Part shown: positions 8,930 through 16,479 of the stretch, piece after piece
Layout of the letters: each line of letters opens with the position of its first letter
Numbering within the stretch: the first letter of the stretch is position 1
DNA from: Xaviernesmea oryzae
GTDB taxonomy: Bacteria > Pseudomonadota > Alphaproteobacteria > Rhizobiales > Rhizobiaceae
Length of the DNA stretch: 64,000 nt
Reading direction: 5' to 3'
Assembly (NCBI RefSeq): GCF_900177415.1
Contig: NZ_FXAF01000002.1
Location: 310,001 to 374,000 of the forward strand
Translations under genes and position numbers: made by a program
The notes under the pieces: generated by a model
Seen by the model: the letters and a program-made list of their open reading frames with translations, nothing else
The model's database searches: none
Told to the model about the DNA's origin: nothing

Positions 8930-9282
8930 CGTGCGTCTCCTTCCGTCGCTTCCCAGGTCTCGACGGTCTTTTCCTCGGCGATCGCCGAGACTTTTTCCGC
9001 CGGCGGAACCGGCTGCTTGGGAAGGCCTGCCTTGTAGGTCATCACGAACCTGTCGCTCACGGTGTCGCGCGCCGCGTTGAAGAACCGGCCGCAGCCATGG
9101 ATATGCCGCCACCGCTCATAGGTGAGGCCCTTCTCGTTGTTGCGCAGGAAGAAGTATTCGGCGAACTCCTCGTCGGTGATCGCCGCGATGTTTTCCGGCC
9201 GCGCGATATGGGCCTCCCCGGCCCAGCGGAATTCGAGCTCCGAGCGCGCTTCCTCGCAATAGGGGCAGTGGATCAGAAGCAT
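8926..9282 (-). CDS. soxD: Sarcosine oxidase delta subunit
   Basis: 118 residues, the small subunit. The start at 9282 gives the family N-terminus MLLIHCPYCEEARSE, whose CPYC plus the later HGCGRFF motif (around residue 63) match the zinc-binding residues known in SoxD. The longer upstream frame crosses repeat DNA and is discarded. GGAG is placed 9 bases before the ATG. The stop overlaps soxA by 4 bases. Confidence 0.93.
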   Translation of the reverse strand: MLLIHCPYCEEARSELEFRWAGEAHIARPENIAAITDEEFAEYFFLRNNEKGLTYERWRHIHGCGRFFNAARDTVSDRFVMTYKAGLPKQPVPPAEKVSAIAEEKTVETWEATEGDAR

Positions 9283-9330
9283 GCGGAACTCCGGCGTTGG
9301 AAAGAGGCAGGTAAACGAGGCTGGCTCCAC

Positions 9331-9532
9331 CTTCTCTCCCGCGGGGAGAAGATGGTCCGAAGGACCGGTTGAGGGGGCCGACGCGAAGATCCCCTTCCCA
9401 ACCCCTCCCCACAAGGGGGAGGGGCTTCCCCGGAAGCGCCCTCATTGAACGGCAGGCGAAGCGTTGCAGCGGGTCTTCTCCCCCCTTGTGGGGGAGATGG
9501 CCGGCAGGCCAGAGGGGGAATCCAGGAAAGCA
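9331..9532. repeat. Rhizobial intergenic repeat cluster between soxB and soxD
   Basis: The soxB-soxD gap of 264 bp is mostly palindromic modules. There is a CTTCTCTCCCGCGGGGAGAAG palindrome at 9331-9351, an AACCCCTCCCCACAAGGGGGAGGGG block near 9400-9424, and an inverted CTCCCCCCTTGTGGGGGAGATGGCCGGC block at 9478-9505. These are the same modules as at 122-293. Transcription of the sox operon must pass through these hairpins, which could stabilise or process the message. Confidence 0.7.
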
Positions 9533-9546
9533 TCTCCCTCACCCCC

Positions 9547-10800
9547 TCAATGCGCAACCGCCGCGGCCGCAGCCTCGTCGATCAGCCGCCCGGTGCGGAA
9601 CCGGTCGAGGTTGAGCCCCGCCGCCAGCCGGTGCGGCTCGCCCTTGGCGATCAGATGCGCGAAGAGATTGGCCGAGCCCGGCGTCGCCTTGAAGCCGCCC
9701 GTGCCCCAGCCGCAGTTGACGAACAGGCCCGGCACCGGCGTGACACCCTGGATCGGCGAGCGGTCCGGCGTGTTGTCTGTGATGCCGCCCCACTGGCGCA
9801 TCATCTTCACCCGGCGGAAGATCGGGAAGAGCTCGCAAATGGCATCGAGCGTATGGGTGATGATCTGCAGCCCGCCCGTCTGCGAATAGGAATTGTACTG
9901 GTCCGTCCCGGCGCCGATGACGAGCTCGCCCTTGTCGGATTGCGAGATATAGGCATGCACGGTGTTCGACATCACCACGCAGGGGAAGATCGGCTTCAGC
10001 GGCTCGGACACCAGCGCCTGCAGCGGATTGGAATGAAGCGGCACGCGCACGCCCGCCATCTCCATGACCACCGAGGAATGGCCGGCGGCGGAAACGCCCA
10101 CCTTCTTCGCGCCGATGAAGCCGCGCGTCGTCTCGACGCCCTGTACTTCGCCGTTCGGTCCGCGCCGGATGCCGGTCACCTCGCAGTTCTGGATGATATG
10201 GACGCCGCGGTCGGAAGCGGCGCGCGCATAGCCCCAGGCGACGGCATCGTGCCTTGCCGTGCCGCCGCGGCGCTGCAGCGCCGCCCCGTTGATCGGATAG
10301 CGCGCCGTCTTGGATATATCGAGCGGCGGGCAATAGGCCTTCGCCTCAACCGGCGTCAGCCATTCGTTGTCGATACCGTAGAGCCGGTTGGCGTTGATAT
10401 GCCGCTTGAACGACTGCTGGTCGTGGACATTGTGCGACAGCATCATCACGCCGCGCGGCGAATACATGACGTTGTAGTTGAGCTCCTGGCTCAGGCCCTC
10501 CCAGAGCTTCAGCGAGTGCTCGTAGATGTCCATGCTCTCTTCGTAGAGATAGTTGGAGCGGATGATGGTGGTGTTGCGGCCGGTATTGCCGCCGCCGAGC
10601 CAGCCCTTCTCGATCACCGCGACATTGGTGATGCCGTGCTCCTTGGCGAGATAATAGGCGGCACCCAGGCCATGCCCGCCCGCGCCGACGATCACGACAT
10701 CGTAGGAAGACCGCGGCTCCGGCGAGGTCCACTGCGCCTCCCAACCCTTGTGGGCACGCATAGCCTCGCGGGCTATGGCGAAAACCGAATACTTGCGCAT
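9547..10800 (-). CDS. soxB: Sarcosine oxidase beta subunit
   Basis: 417 residues, usual for SoxB, the FAD/FMN-carrying catalytic subunit that oxidises the N-methyl group. The DAO-type FAD fold starts with DVVIVGAGGHGLGAAYYLA near residue 33. Further family features are EKGWLGGGNTGRNTTIIRSNY (about residues 63-83) and the C-terminal GITDNTPDRSPI and NCGWGTGGFKATPG stretches. The ATG at 10800 has GGAAGG 5 bases upstream. It is the first gene of soxBDAG and is separated from soxD by repeat DNA. Confidence 0.95.
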   Translation of the reverse strand: MRKYSVFAIAREAMRAHKGWEAQWTSPEPRSSYDVVIVGAGGHGLGAAYYLAKEHGITNVAVIEKGWLGGGNTGRNTTIIRSNYLYEESMDIYEHSLKLWEGLSQELNYNVMYSPRGVMMLSHNVHDQQSFKRHINANRLYGIDNEWLTPVEAKAYCPPLDISKTARYPINGAALQRRGGTARHDAVAWGYARAASDRGVHIIQNCEVTGIRRGPNGEVQGVETTRGFIGAKKVGVSAAGHSSVVMEMAGVRVPLHSNPLQALVSEPLKPIFPCVVMSNTVHAYISQSDKGELVIGAGTDQYNSYSQTGGLQIITHTLDAICELFPIFRRVKMMRQWGGITDNTPDRSPIQGVTPVPGLFVNCGWGTGGFKATPGSANLFAHLIAKGEPHRLAAGLNLDRFRTGRLIDEAAAAAVAH

Positions 10801-11110
10801 CTCGCCTTCCGAACTCCTTGAATGATTGGGGTCAGGCCCTGGGCATCTGGGTAGAGCCATACCCATGGCAAATCAATATGCGCCGCAATGGCTGTTTTGC
10901 GACGCATGAGGCGATTGTTTCGACACGGTGCGAAACGGCGGCTCGCGATGCGAATTTCGCGAGAGTTTGAACGGCGACGTCTGGACTTCCCCCATCTCTT
11001 CTGCTATCTGCGTTCCCCAATCGCACGGCTTCAGGCCGGGCGGATGTTATCTTTTCGCCTCGAATCGTACCGATCCAGGCGAACAACCAAACCAAAGGAA
11101 CGGGATTCAC
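10801..11110. promoter_or_regulatory. Divergent intergenic region soxB/rpsU with CTCGCGA dyad
   Basis: 310 bases without a convincing gene, between divergent soxB and rpsU. A perfect dyad, CTCGCGA at 10942-10948 and TCGCGAG at 10957-10963, is a candidate operator. Repeated GCGAAACGGC/GCGATGCGAA sequence lies around it. Short open frames here lack ribosome sites. No confident sigma70 promoter was recognised. Confidence 0.35.
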
Positions 11111-11338
11111 GTGCAGGTACTAGTCCGCGACAACAATGTCGATCAGGCGCTCCGCGCTCTCAAGAAGAAGATGCAGCGCGAAGGCATTTTCCGTGAAATG
11201 AAGATGCGCGACTACTACGAGAAGCCGTCGCAGAAGCGCGCCCGCGAAAAGGCCGAAGCTGTTCGTCGCGTCCGCAAGCTGGCCCGCAAGCGCGCCCAGC
11301 GCGAAGGCCTCGTCGCCGGCGGTCGCACCGGTCGTTGA
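11111..11338 (+). CDS. rpsU: 30S ribosomal protein S21
   Basis: 75 residues, the highly basic S21 of the small ribosomal subunit. The start codon is GTG at 11111, preceded by AAAGGA about 10 bases upstream. The N-terminus ([21 protein letters not shown]) and the Arg/Lys-rich C-terminus agree with rhizobial S21. Rhizobiaceae often carry more than one rpsU, so this may be one of several paralogues. It is monocistronic, with a hairpin terminator just after it. Confidence 0.95.
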   Translation: MQVLVRDNNVDQALRALKKKMQREGIFREMKMRDYYEKPSQKRAREKAEAVRRVRKLARKRAQREGLVAGGRTGR

Positions 11339-11374
11339 TCGGCCGCTTTTTCGACGTTTTCCTGTGCTTTCAGG

Positions 11375-11407
11375 GCGGTGGCGACATGGGCGCCGCCGCT
11401 CTTTTGA
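11375..11407 (+). terminator. Probable terminator after rpsU
   Basis: GCGGTGGCG (11375-11383) can pair with CGCCGCCGC (11391-11399), with one G-U pair and a 7-base loop, followed by TCTTTTGATTT. It lies 37 bases after the rpsU stop. Confidence 0.55.
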
Positions 11408-11515
11408 TTTGGTCCTGACCGAACTGCATGTCGCCCGAAGCAGAAACCGATTTCGAGGTAACGGCATGCAGGGAAACGAAAAAACGCTTTTGCCCGATAT
11501 GAGGAACAGTGCCTG

Positions 11516-12403
11516 ATGGCCGTCAAAACTGCCGTTCTGATTCGCGGAACCCAAATTTCCGGCCTCTCGACTATCGTTCCTCCCATGCGCCGCAAAATCG
11601 CCATTTCCGCTGCGCTGATGGCGATCACCGCCCTTGCCGGCTGCTCGACGACCACGTCCATAGACACGATCACAGTCGACCGGGCGCAGGGATCGGAAGA
11701 AAACATCGCCTCGCTTTCCTCCGTCATCAATGCAAATCCGCAGGATCCGGAAGGCTATAACGTGCGCGGTTCGGCTTACGGCCGCGCCGGCGAATTCCGC
11801 CGCGCGCTGGACGACTTCAACCGCGCCATCCAGATCAATCCGCAGTTCTATCAGGCCTATGCCAACCGCGCTCTCGTCTACCGCAACATGGGCAAGCCGG
11901 TCGAAGCCGCGAACGACTACAATCGCGCGCTGCAGATCAACCCGAACTATGACGTCGCCTATATCGGCCGCGGCAATATCTACCGTCAGGCGGGCCGCAC
12001 CAACGAGGCCTTCAACGATTTCTCCAAGGCGATCGAGCTTGAAACGACCGATGGCCGCGCCTGGCACAACCGCGGCCTGATCTATCAGCAGCGCGGCCAG
12101 CATGCGCAGGCGATCGAGGATTTCTCCAAGGCGATCTCGCTCTCGCCCAATTCCGCCGAGCCCTATAACGGCCGCGGCATTTCCTACGTGGCGCTGAACG
12201 ACGACGACAACGCCTTCGCCGACTTCAACCACGCGATCGAACTCAACGACAAGCTCGCCGAATCCTGGGCGAACCAGGCGCTGGTCTACGAGCGCCGCGG
12301 CGACAAGACCCGCGCCTATCGCTCCTATTCGCACGCCGTGCGCCTCGACCCCAACTACAAGCCGGCCCAGGATGGCGTCGCCCGCACCCGGCCGACGAGC
12401 TGA
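11516..12403 (+). CDS. TPR-repeat lipoprotein
   Basis: 295 residues. An N-terminal hydrophobic signal ends in the lipobox ITALAGC, so the protein should be lipid-anchored in the envelope. The rest is a tandem array of about six tetratricopeptide repeats, recognisable by repeating GRAGEFRRALDDFNRAIQINP, GKPVEAANDYNRALQINP and GQHAQAIEDFSKAISLSP units. It probably scaffolds protein-protein contacts (NlpI-like). GAGGAA lies 9 bases before the ATG at 11516. An internal ATG at 11585 would give a more classical 20-residue lipoprotein signal but lacks a ribosome site. Both starts are plausible. Confidence 0.85.
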   Translation: MAVKTAVLIRGTQISGLSTIVPPMRRKIAISAALMAITALAGCSTTTSIDTITVDRAQGSEENIASLSSVINANPQDPEGYNVRGSAYGRAGEFRRALDDFNRAIQINPQFYQAYANRALVYRNMGKPVEAANDYNRALQINPNYDVAYIGRGNIYRQAGRTNEAFNDFSKAIELETTDGRAWHNRGLIYQQRGQHAQAIEDFSKAISLSPNSAEPYNGRGISYVALNDDDNAFADFNHAIELNDKLAESWANQALVYERRGDKTRAYRSYSHAVRLDPNYKPAQDGVARTRPTS

Positions 12404-12530
12404 CCGGCGGCCGGAATGTCAGGTTCGCAGCAACACCGCGAACGTGATGGACTATATTTGTCGCGGCTTTGGCTAACAGCCGTAAACTATACTGCCTAGC
12501 AAAGGCGTTACTGTTTCCAGCTATTCTGTT

Positions 12531-12547
12531 CCCCTAAAAATTAGGGG
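12531..12547 (+). promoter_or_regulatory. Perfect hairpin covering the TadG-like gene's ribosome site
   Basis: CCCCTAA (12531-12537), an AAA loop, and TTAGGGG (12541-12547) form a perfect 7-bp hairpin. The GGGGG that serves as ribosome site for the ATG at 12555 lies in the right arm. This could limit translation, or be a DNA operator; only the sequence is seen. Confidence 0.4.
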
Positions 12548-12554
12548 GCGCAGA

Positions 12555-13847
12555 ATGCTTTTGAAATTCCTGAACGACAGATCCGGCAATTTCGGCATCA
12601 TGAGTGCCATCGTGCTCGTGCCGCTGATCGGCGTCGCGGGACTGGCCATCGACGTTACCGACGCCTTGTCGGTCCGGAACCGGCTTCAGGGCGCTGCCGA
12701 TGCAGCCGCGCTGGCGGCCGTCGCGGAAAGCTCGATCGGCGCGGCGGAAGCCATGAAGATGACCGACAACGGCGAGATCGCCCCCGCTATCGAAGATGCC
12801 GAAAAGGTCTTCAACGCGCAGCTTGCTGCCGCCACCGGCTATTCGCTGAAGAGCGGCAAGGCCAGCGTTGTCCGCCAGGACAACCAGTTGAAAGCCGTCT
12901 TCACCTATTCCGCGACCGTGCCCACCACATTGCTGAGGGTGCTCGGCAAGCAGGAGATGACCGTGGCCGGCCAGGCGACGGCGGTGTTCCAGACGGAAAC
13001 GTTCCGGGATTTCTACCTGCTCCTCGACAACACGCCGTCCATGGGCGTGGGCGCCACGACCGCCGACATCGACAGGATGGTCGCCAACACGCCGAACGCA
13101 TGCGCCTTCGCCTGCCACATCGTGAAAGATGGGGTCGAGGACAAGAACAGCTACTACAATCTCGCCAAGAAGCTCGGCGTGACGATCCGCATCAACGTCG
13201 TGGCCAAGGCGACCGCCGCGCTGATGGACACAGCCGTGAAGGTACGCAAGAGTGCCAACCAGTTCCGGATGGCCGTCTACACGTTCGGCAAGAAGGCGGA
13301 AGACACCAGGCTCCTGGAAGTCTCGTCCCTGACCGACAATCTCGCCGTCGCGAAAAGCAACGCGTCGCTGATCGATCTGATGTCCATCCCTTACCAGAAC
13401 TACGACGACGATCAGCAGACGGATTTCGACCGCGCCCTGAAGGCGATCGGCGAGAAGATGGGAGCGCCCGGAACCGGCCTCTCGGCCGCCAGTCCCGAAA
13501 AGATCGTCTTTTTCGTGTCCGACGGCGTGGGTGACAGCGCCAAACCCTATGGCTGCACCAAGGAACTGAAGGGTACCCGTTGCCAGGAGCCGATCGACGT
13601 TAGGGCCTGCAAGGCGCTGAAGGACAAGGGCTACAAGATTGCGGTGCTTTACACGACCTATCTGCCGCTGCCGACGGACAGCTGGTGGAAGCGGTGGATC
13701 AGGCCCTTCCAGGACGAGATCGGCCCGCGCATGCAGGAATGCGCCACGCCCGGCTATTTCTTCGAGGTCAGCCCCTCGCAGGGCATCACCGAAGCGATGA
13801 ACACGCTCTTCCTGAAGATCGTCAGCATGCCCCGGCTCGCAAGCTGA
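12555..13847 (+). CDS. TadG-like pilus-associated protein with von Willebrand A fold
   Basis: 430 residues. The N-terminus carries the TadE/G-type hydrophobic segment typical of pseudopilin-like Flp-assembly proteins (SGNFGIMSAIVLVPLIGVAGLAIDV, then NRLQGAADAAALAA). A von Willebrand A-like domain follows, with a metal-site-like start DNTPSMG near residue 158 and VFFVSDGVGDS near residue 317. Cys residues at NACAFACH and KELKGTRC suggest disulfides outside the cytoplasm. The Flp/Tad machinery genes (tadABC, cpaB, rcpA) are not adjacent, so this is an orphan. Function may be surface adhesion or pilus assembly; not proven. Confidence 0.8.
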   Translation: MLLKFLNDRSGNFGIMSAIVLVPLIGVAGLAIDVTDALSVRNRLQGAADAAALAAVAESSIGAAEAMKMTDNGEIAPAIEDAEKVFNAQLAAATGYSLKSGKASVVRQDNQLKAVFTYSATVPTTLLRVLGKQEMTVAGQATAVFQTETFRDFYLLLDNTPSMGVGATTADIDRMVANTPNACAFACHIVKDGVEDKNSYYNLAKKLGVTIRINVVAKATAALMDTAVKVRKSANQFRMAVYTFGKKAEDTRLLEVSSLTDNLAVAKSNASLIDLMSIPYQNYDDDQQTDFDRALKAIGEKMGAPGTGLSAASPEKIVFFVSDGVGDSAKPYGCTKELKGTRCQEPIDVRACKALKDKGYKIAVLYTTYLPLPTDSWWKRWIRPFQDEIGPRMQECATPGYFFEVSPSQGITEAMNTLFLKIVSMPRLAS

Positions 13848-13902
13848 ACTTACGGAACCGCCCCGCCACGTGCGGGGCCTCTGTCCGGCGGCGAAGCGAG
13901 CC

Positions 13903-14307
13903 CTACAAGATATTTCGCAAGGGATTGACGATCGAAAGGCTTTCGATCCGCATGCCATCCTGAAGGTCTTCGGAAAACAATGTATCGCAGCCGGCGGAAA
14001 GCGCCGCGGCAACGATCATCGCATCGTAGGTCTGGAGGTTGAATCGCTCCGCCAGTTCCAGACCTTTGTCATGAATTTCCAGGGTCACAGGTGCGACCTT
14101 CAGGAGCGAGCGAAGAACAGCAAGGAACGAATGAACCTCGTCCCATGAAAAGCCGAGCTTCCGCCGGGCGACATGCGCGAATTCGTTCAGGACCTGAACG
14201 CTGATCGTGCCGCCGAGTCCGACGGCGCGTTCGGCCGCGTCCGCCTTGCCCGCCTCGCCGGAAGCCAGATAGAGAAGGATGTTCGTATCGTAGAAATTAC
14301 CGGGCAT
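13903..14307 (-). CDS. vapC: PIN-domain toxin VapC
   Basis: 134 residues of a PIN-domain ribonuclease. The acidic residues expected for the metal site are visible: FYDTNILLYL (Asp7), EFAHVARRK (Glu near residue 42), YDAMIVAAAL (Asp near residue 99) and TLFSEDL (Glu/Asp near residues 113-114). The start overlaps the antitoxin gene by 11 bases, the standard antitoxin-first arrangement. It should cleave RNA when freed from VapB. The substrate is unknown. Confidence 0.88.
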   Translation of the reverse strand: MPGNFYDTNILLYLASGEAGKADAAERAVGLGGTISVQVLNEFAHVARRKLGFSWDEVHSFLAVLRSLLKVAPVTLEIHDKGLELAERFNLQTYDAMIVAAALSAGCDTLFSEDLQDGMRIESLSIVNPLRNIL

Positions 14308-14527
14308 TCGCCTCGTCCCGATCGAACACGAAGTCCTCGGGAAGGCGGCCGCGGAATTTCCTCAGCCGCTGAAGAAGCTCCTCCCGGCCCGGCTTGCGCG
14401 CCACTTCGAACTCGCGCGCATCGACCGCCCGTATCTGGATCTCGTCGCCTTCCTTGAGTGCAAGCGCCTCGACGACGGCGGACGGCAACCGGACAGCGAG
14501 ACTGTTGCCCCATTTGGAAACCTGCAT
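14297..14527 (-). CDS. vapB: AbrB/SpoVT-type antitoxin VapB
   Basis: 76 residues with an N-terminal swapped-hairpin AbrB/MazE DNA-binding domain (MQVSKWGNSLAVRLPSAVVEAL, then LKEGDEIQIR). The C-terminal toxin-binding tail contains RLPEDFVFDRDEA. The ATG at 14527 is selected because a strong AGGAGGG lies 4 bases upstream; a 7-codon extension exists but places that site inside the gene. It neutralises the adjacent PIN toxin and probably autoregulates the pair. Confidence 0.87.
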   Translation of the reverse strand: MQVSKWGNSLAVRLPSAVVEALALKEGDEIQIRAVDAREFEVARKPGREELLQRLRKFRGRLPEDFVFDRDEANAR

Positions 14528-14583
14528 GGAACCCTCCTGGATAAACATTTTCAGGATGTATATCTAACATGGTTTTCGCCACG

Positions 14584-14607
14584 AAAAAAGCCCGGCATCG
14601 CCGGGCT
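14584..14607 (-). terminator. Rho-independent terminator of the pnt operon
   Basis: On the minus strand, AGCCCGGC, a GAT loop, and GCCGGGCT are followed by a run of six T (14584-14589 on plus are A). It lies about 40 bases after pntB. Confidence 0.8.
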
Positions 14608-14635
14608 CTATTCGCTATTCGCTATTCGCTATTCG
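14608..14635. repeat. Four tandem CTATTCG heptamers
   Basis: CTATTCG is repeated exactly four times between the pntB stop and its terminator. Seven-base tandem arrays are prone to slippage, so copy number may vary between strains. Confidence 0.9.
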
Positions 14636-14648
14636 CGCCTTGCCGCAC

Positions 14649-16049
14649 TCAGTGCTTCATGGCCTTGACGATGTCCTCGGTCATCTTCTTGGCGTCGCCG
14701 AGCAGCATCATGGTGCCGTCCTTGTAGAACAGCGTGTTGTCGATGCCGGCATAGCCGGAGCCGAGCGAGCGCTTGACGAACAGGCAGGTCTTGGCCTTGT
14801 CGACGTCGAGGATCGGCATGCCGTAGATCGGCGAGGCCTTGTCGTCGCGCGCCGCCGGATTGGTGACGTCGTTGGCGCCGATGACGTAGGCGACGTCCGC
14901 CTGCGCGAACTCCGCATTGATGTCTTCCAGTTCGAAGACCTCGTCATAGGGCACGTTCGCCTCGGCGAGCAGCACGTTCATGTGGCCGGGCATGCGGCCC
15001 GCGACCGGATGGATCGCGTATTTCACCTCGACGCCATGCTCCTTCAGCGTATCGGCGAGTTCGCGCAATGCATGCTGCGCCTGCGCGACCGCCATGCCGT
15101 AGCCGGGCACGATGATCACCTTCGAGGCGTTCTGCATCAGGAAGGCCGCGTCGTCGGCCGACCCCTGCTTCACCGTCCGCTGCACGCCGTCGTCGCCGCC
15201 GGCCGAAGCCGTCTCGCCGCCGAAGCCGCCGAGGATGACGGAGACGAAGGAGCGGTTCATGCCCTTGCACATGATGTAGGACAGGATCGCGCCCGACGAG
15301 CCGACCAGCGCGCCGGTGATGATCAGCGCCAGGTTGCCGAGCGTGAACCCGATGCCGGCGGCCGCCCAGCCGGAATAGGAGTTCAGCATCGAGACCACGA
15401 CCGGCATGTCGGCGCCGCCGATCGGCACGATCAGAAGCACGCCGAGCGCCAGCGCCAGCGCCACGATCAGCCAGAAGTCCATGTGGCTTTCGGTCTGCAC
15501 CAGGCCGACGACGAAGACCACCGTCAGGACGAGCAGGCCGATATTGATGGCATGCCGGTAGGGCAGCAGGATCGGCTTGCCCGACATGCGCCCGTCGAGC
15601 TTCAGGAAGGCGATCACCGAACCGGTGAAGGTGACCGCGCCGATCGCCGCGCCCAGCGCCATTTCGACGAGCGCCTGGCCGTGGATTTCGCCGATCTCGC
15701 CGATGCCGAAGGAATGCGGCGCGTAGAGCGCTGCCGCCGCCACCATGACGGCGGCAAGGCCGACCAGCGAGTGGAAGGCGGCGACGAGCTGCGGCATCGC
15801 CGTCATCGGGATGGTGCGGGCGATATAGGCCCCTGCCCCGCCGCCGATCGCGAGCGCCAGCACGATCAGGACGAAGCCGCCGAAGTTCGGCGTGGCGAGC
15901 AGGAGCGTCGTGCCGATGGCAATCCCCATGCCGACCATGCCGTAGACATTGCCCTTGCGGCTGGTGGTGGGATGCGAAAGCCCCCTGAGCGCCATGATGA
16001 ACAGCACGCCGGAGACGAGATAGAGAAAGGCTGCGAGATTCTGCGACAT
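14649..16049 (-). CDS. pntB: NAD(P) transhydrogenase subunit beta
   Basis: 466 residues, standard for PntB. The N-terminal two thirds is a bundle of hydrophobic helices (proton channel domain II). The C-terminal about 180 residues form the NADP(H)-binding domain III, including VIIVPGYGMAVAQAQH (near residue 310), PVAGRMPGHMNVLLAEA and YVIGANDVTNPAA. With PntAA and PntAB it couples proton entry to hydride transfer from NADH to NADP+ at the inner membrane. Last gene of the operon, 19 bases after pntAB, followed by a terminator. Confidence 0.96.
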   Translation of the reverse strand: MSQNLAAFLYLVSGVLFIMALRGLSHPTTSRKGNVYGMVGMGIAIGTTLLLATPNFGGFVLIVLALAIGGGAGAYIARTIPMTAMPQLVAAFHSLVGLAAVMVAAAALYAPHSFGIGEIGEIHGQALVEMALGAAIGAVTFTGSVIAFLKLDGRMSGKPILLPYRHAINIGLLVLTVVFVVGLVQTESHMDFWLIVALALALGVLLIVPIGGADMPVVVSMLNSYSGWAAAGIGFTLGNLALIITGALVGSSGAILSYIMCKGMNRSFVSVILGGFGGETASAGGDDGVQRTVKQGSADDAAFLMQNASKVIIVPGYGMAVAQAQHALRELADTLKEHGVEVKYAIHPVAGRMPGHMNVLLAEANVPYDEVFELEDINAEFAQADVAYVIGANDVTNPAARDDKASPIYGMPILDVDKAKTCLFVKRSLGSGYAGIDNTLFYKDGTMMLLGDAKKMTEDIVKAMKH

Positions 16050-16068
16050 AATTCCCCCCAGAAACCCG

Positions 16069-16479
16069 TCAGCGGTCTTTTTTCTTGTACATGGCGAGCA
16101 TCCGGCTGGTCACCAGGAACCCGCCGAAGATGTTCACCGACACGAGCACCAGCGCGACGAAGCCGAAGCCGGTCGCAAAGCCGGCCGCCGAGACGCCGAC
16201 CGCGAGCAGCGCGCCGACGACGATGACCGACGAGATGGCGTTGGTGACCGCCATCAGCGGCGTATGCAGCGCCGGCGTCACCGACCAGACGACGTAGTAA
16301 CCGACGAAGATCGACAGAACGAAGATCGCGAACCGGAAGACGAAAGGGTCGATCGCTCCGCCGGAAACCCCGTGGGCCGCGGCACTCGCGGCCTCCGGCG
16401 CCTGGGCGGCTGCGGCGATCACCGCGTTGACGGCCTGGTCGAGCTGTTCCAGCGCCTTGTCCATAGCTTCACTGGCCAT
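16069..16479 (-). CDS. pntAB: NAD(P) transhydrogenase subunit alpha, part 2
   Basis: 136 residues. After about 45 mostly Ala-rich hydrophilic residues come three to four membrane helices (FRFAIFVLSIFVGYYVVWSV, then AISSVIVVGALLAVGV, then GFVALVLVSVNIFGGFLV) ending in a basic YKKKDR tail. This is the separate domain II piece found when PntA is split, as in Rhodospirillum and rhizobia. The ATG at 16479 has GGAGGAG upstream and shares one base with the pntAA stop (TGATG). Confidence 0.93.
   Translation of the reverse strand: MASEAMDKALEQLDQAVNAVIAAAAQAPEAASAAAHGVSGGAIDPFVFRFAIFVLSIFVGYYVVWSVTPALHTPLMAVTNAISSVIVVGALLAVGVSAAGFATGFGFVALVLVSVNIFGGFLVTSRMLAMYKKKDR

Noticed and set aside
6128..9037. 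969-codon plus-strand frame across soxA
   Set aside because: Antisense shadow of soxA, with His/Arg/Ala-rich composition and no recognisable domain.
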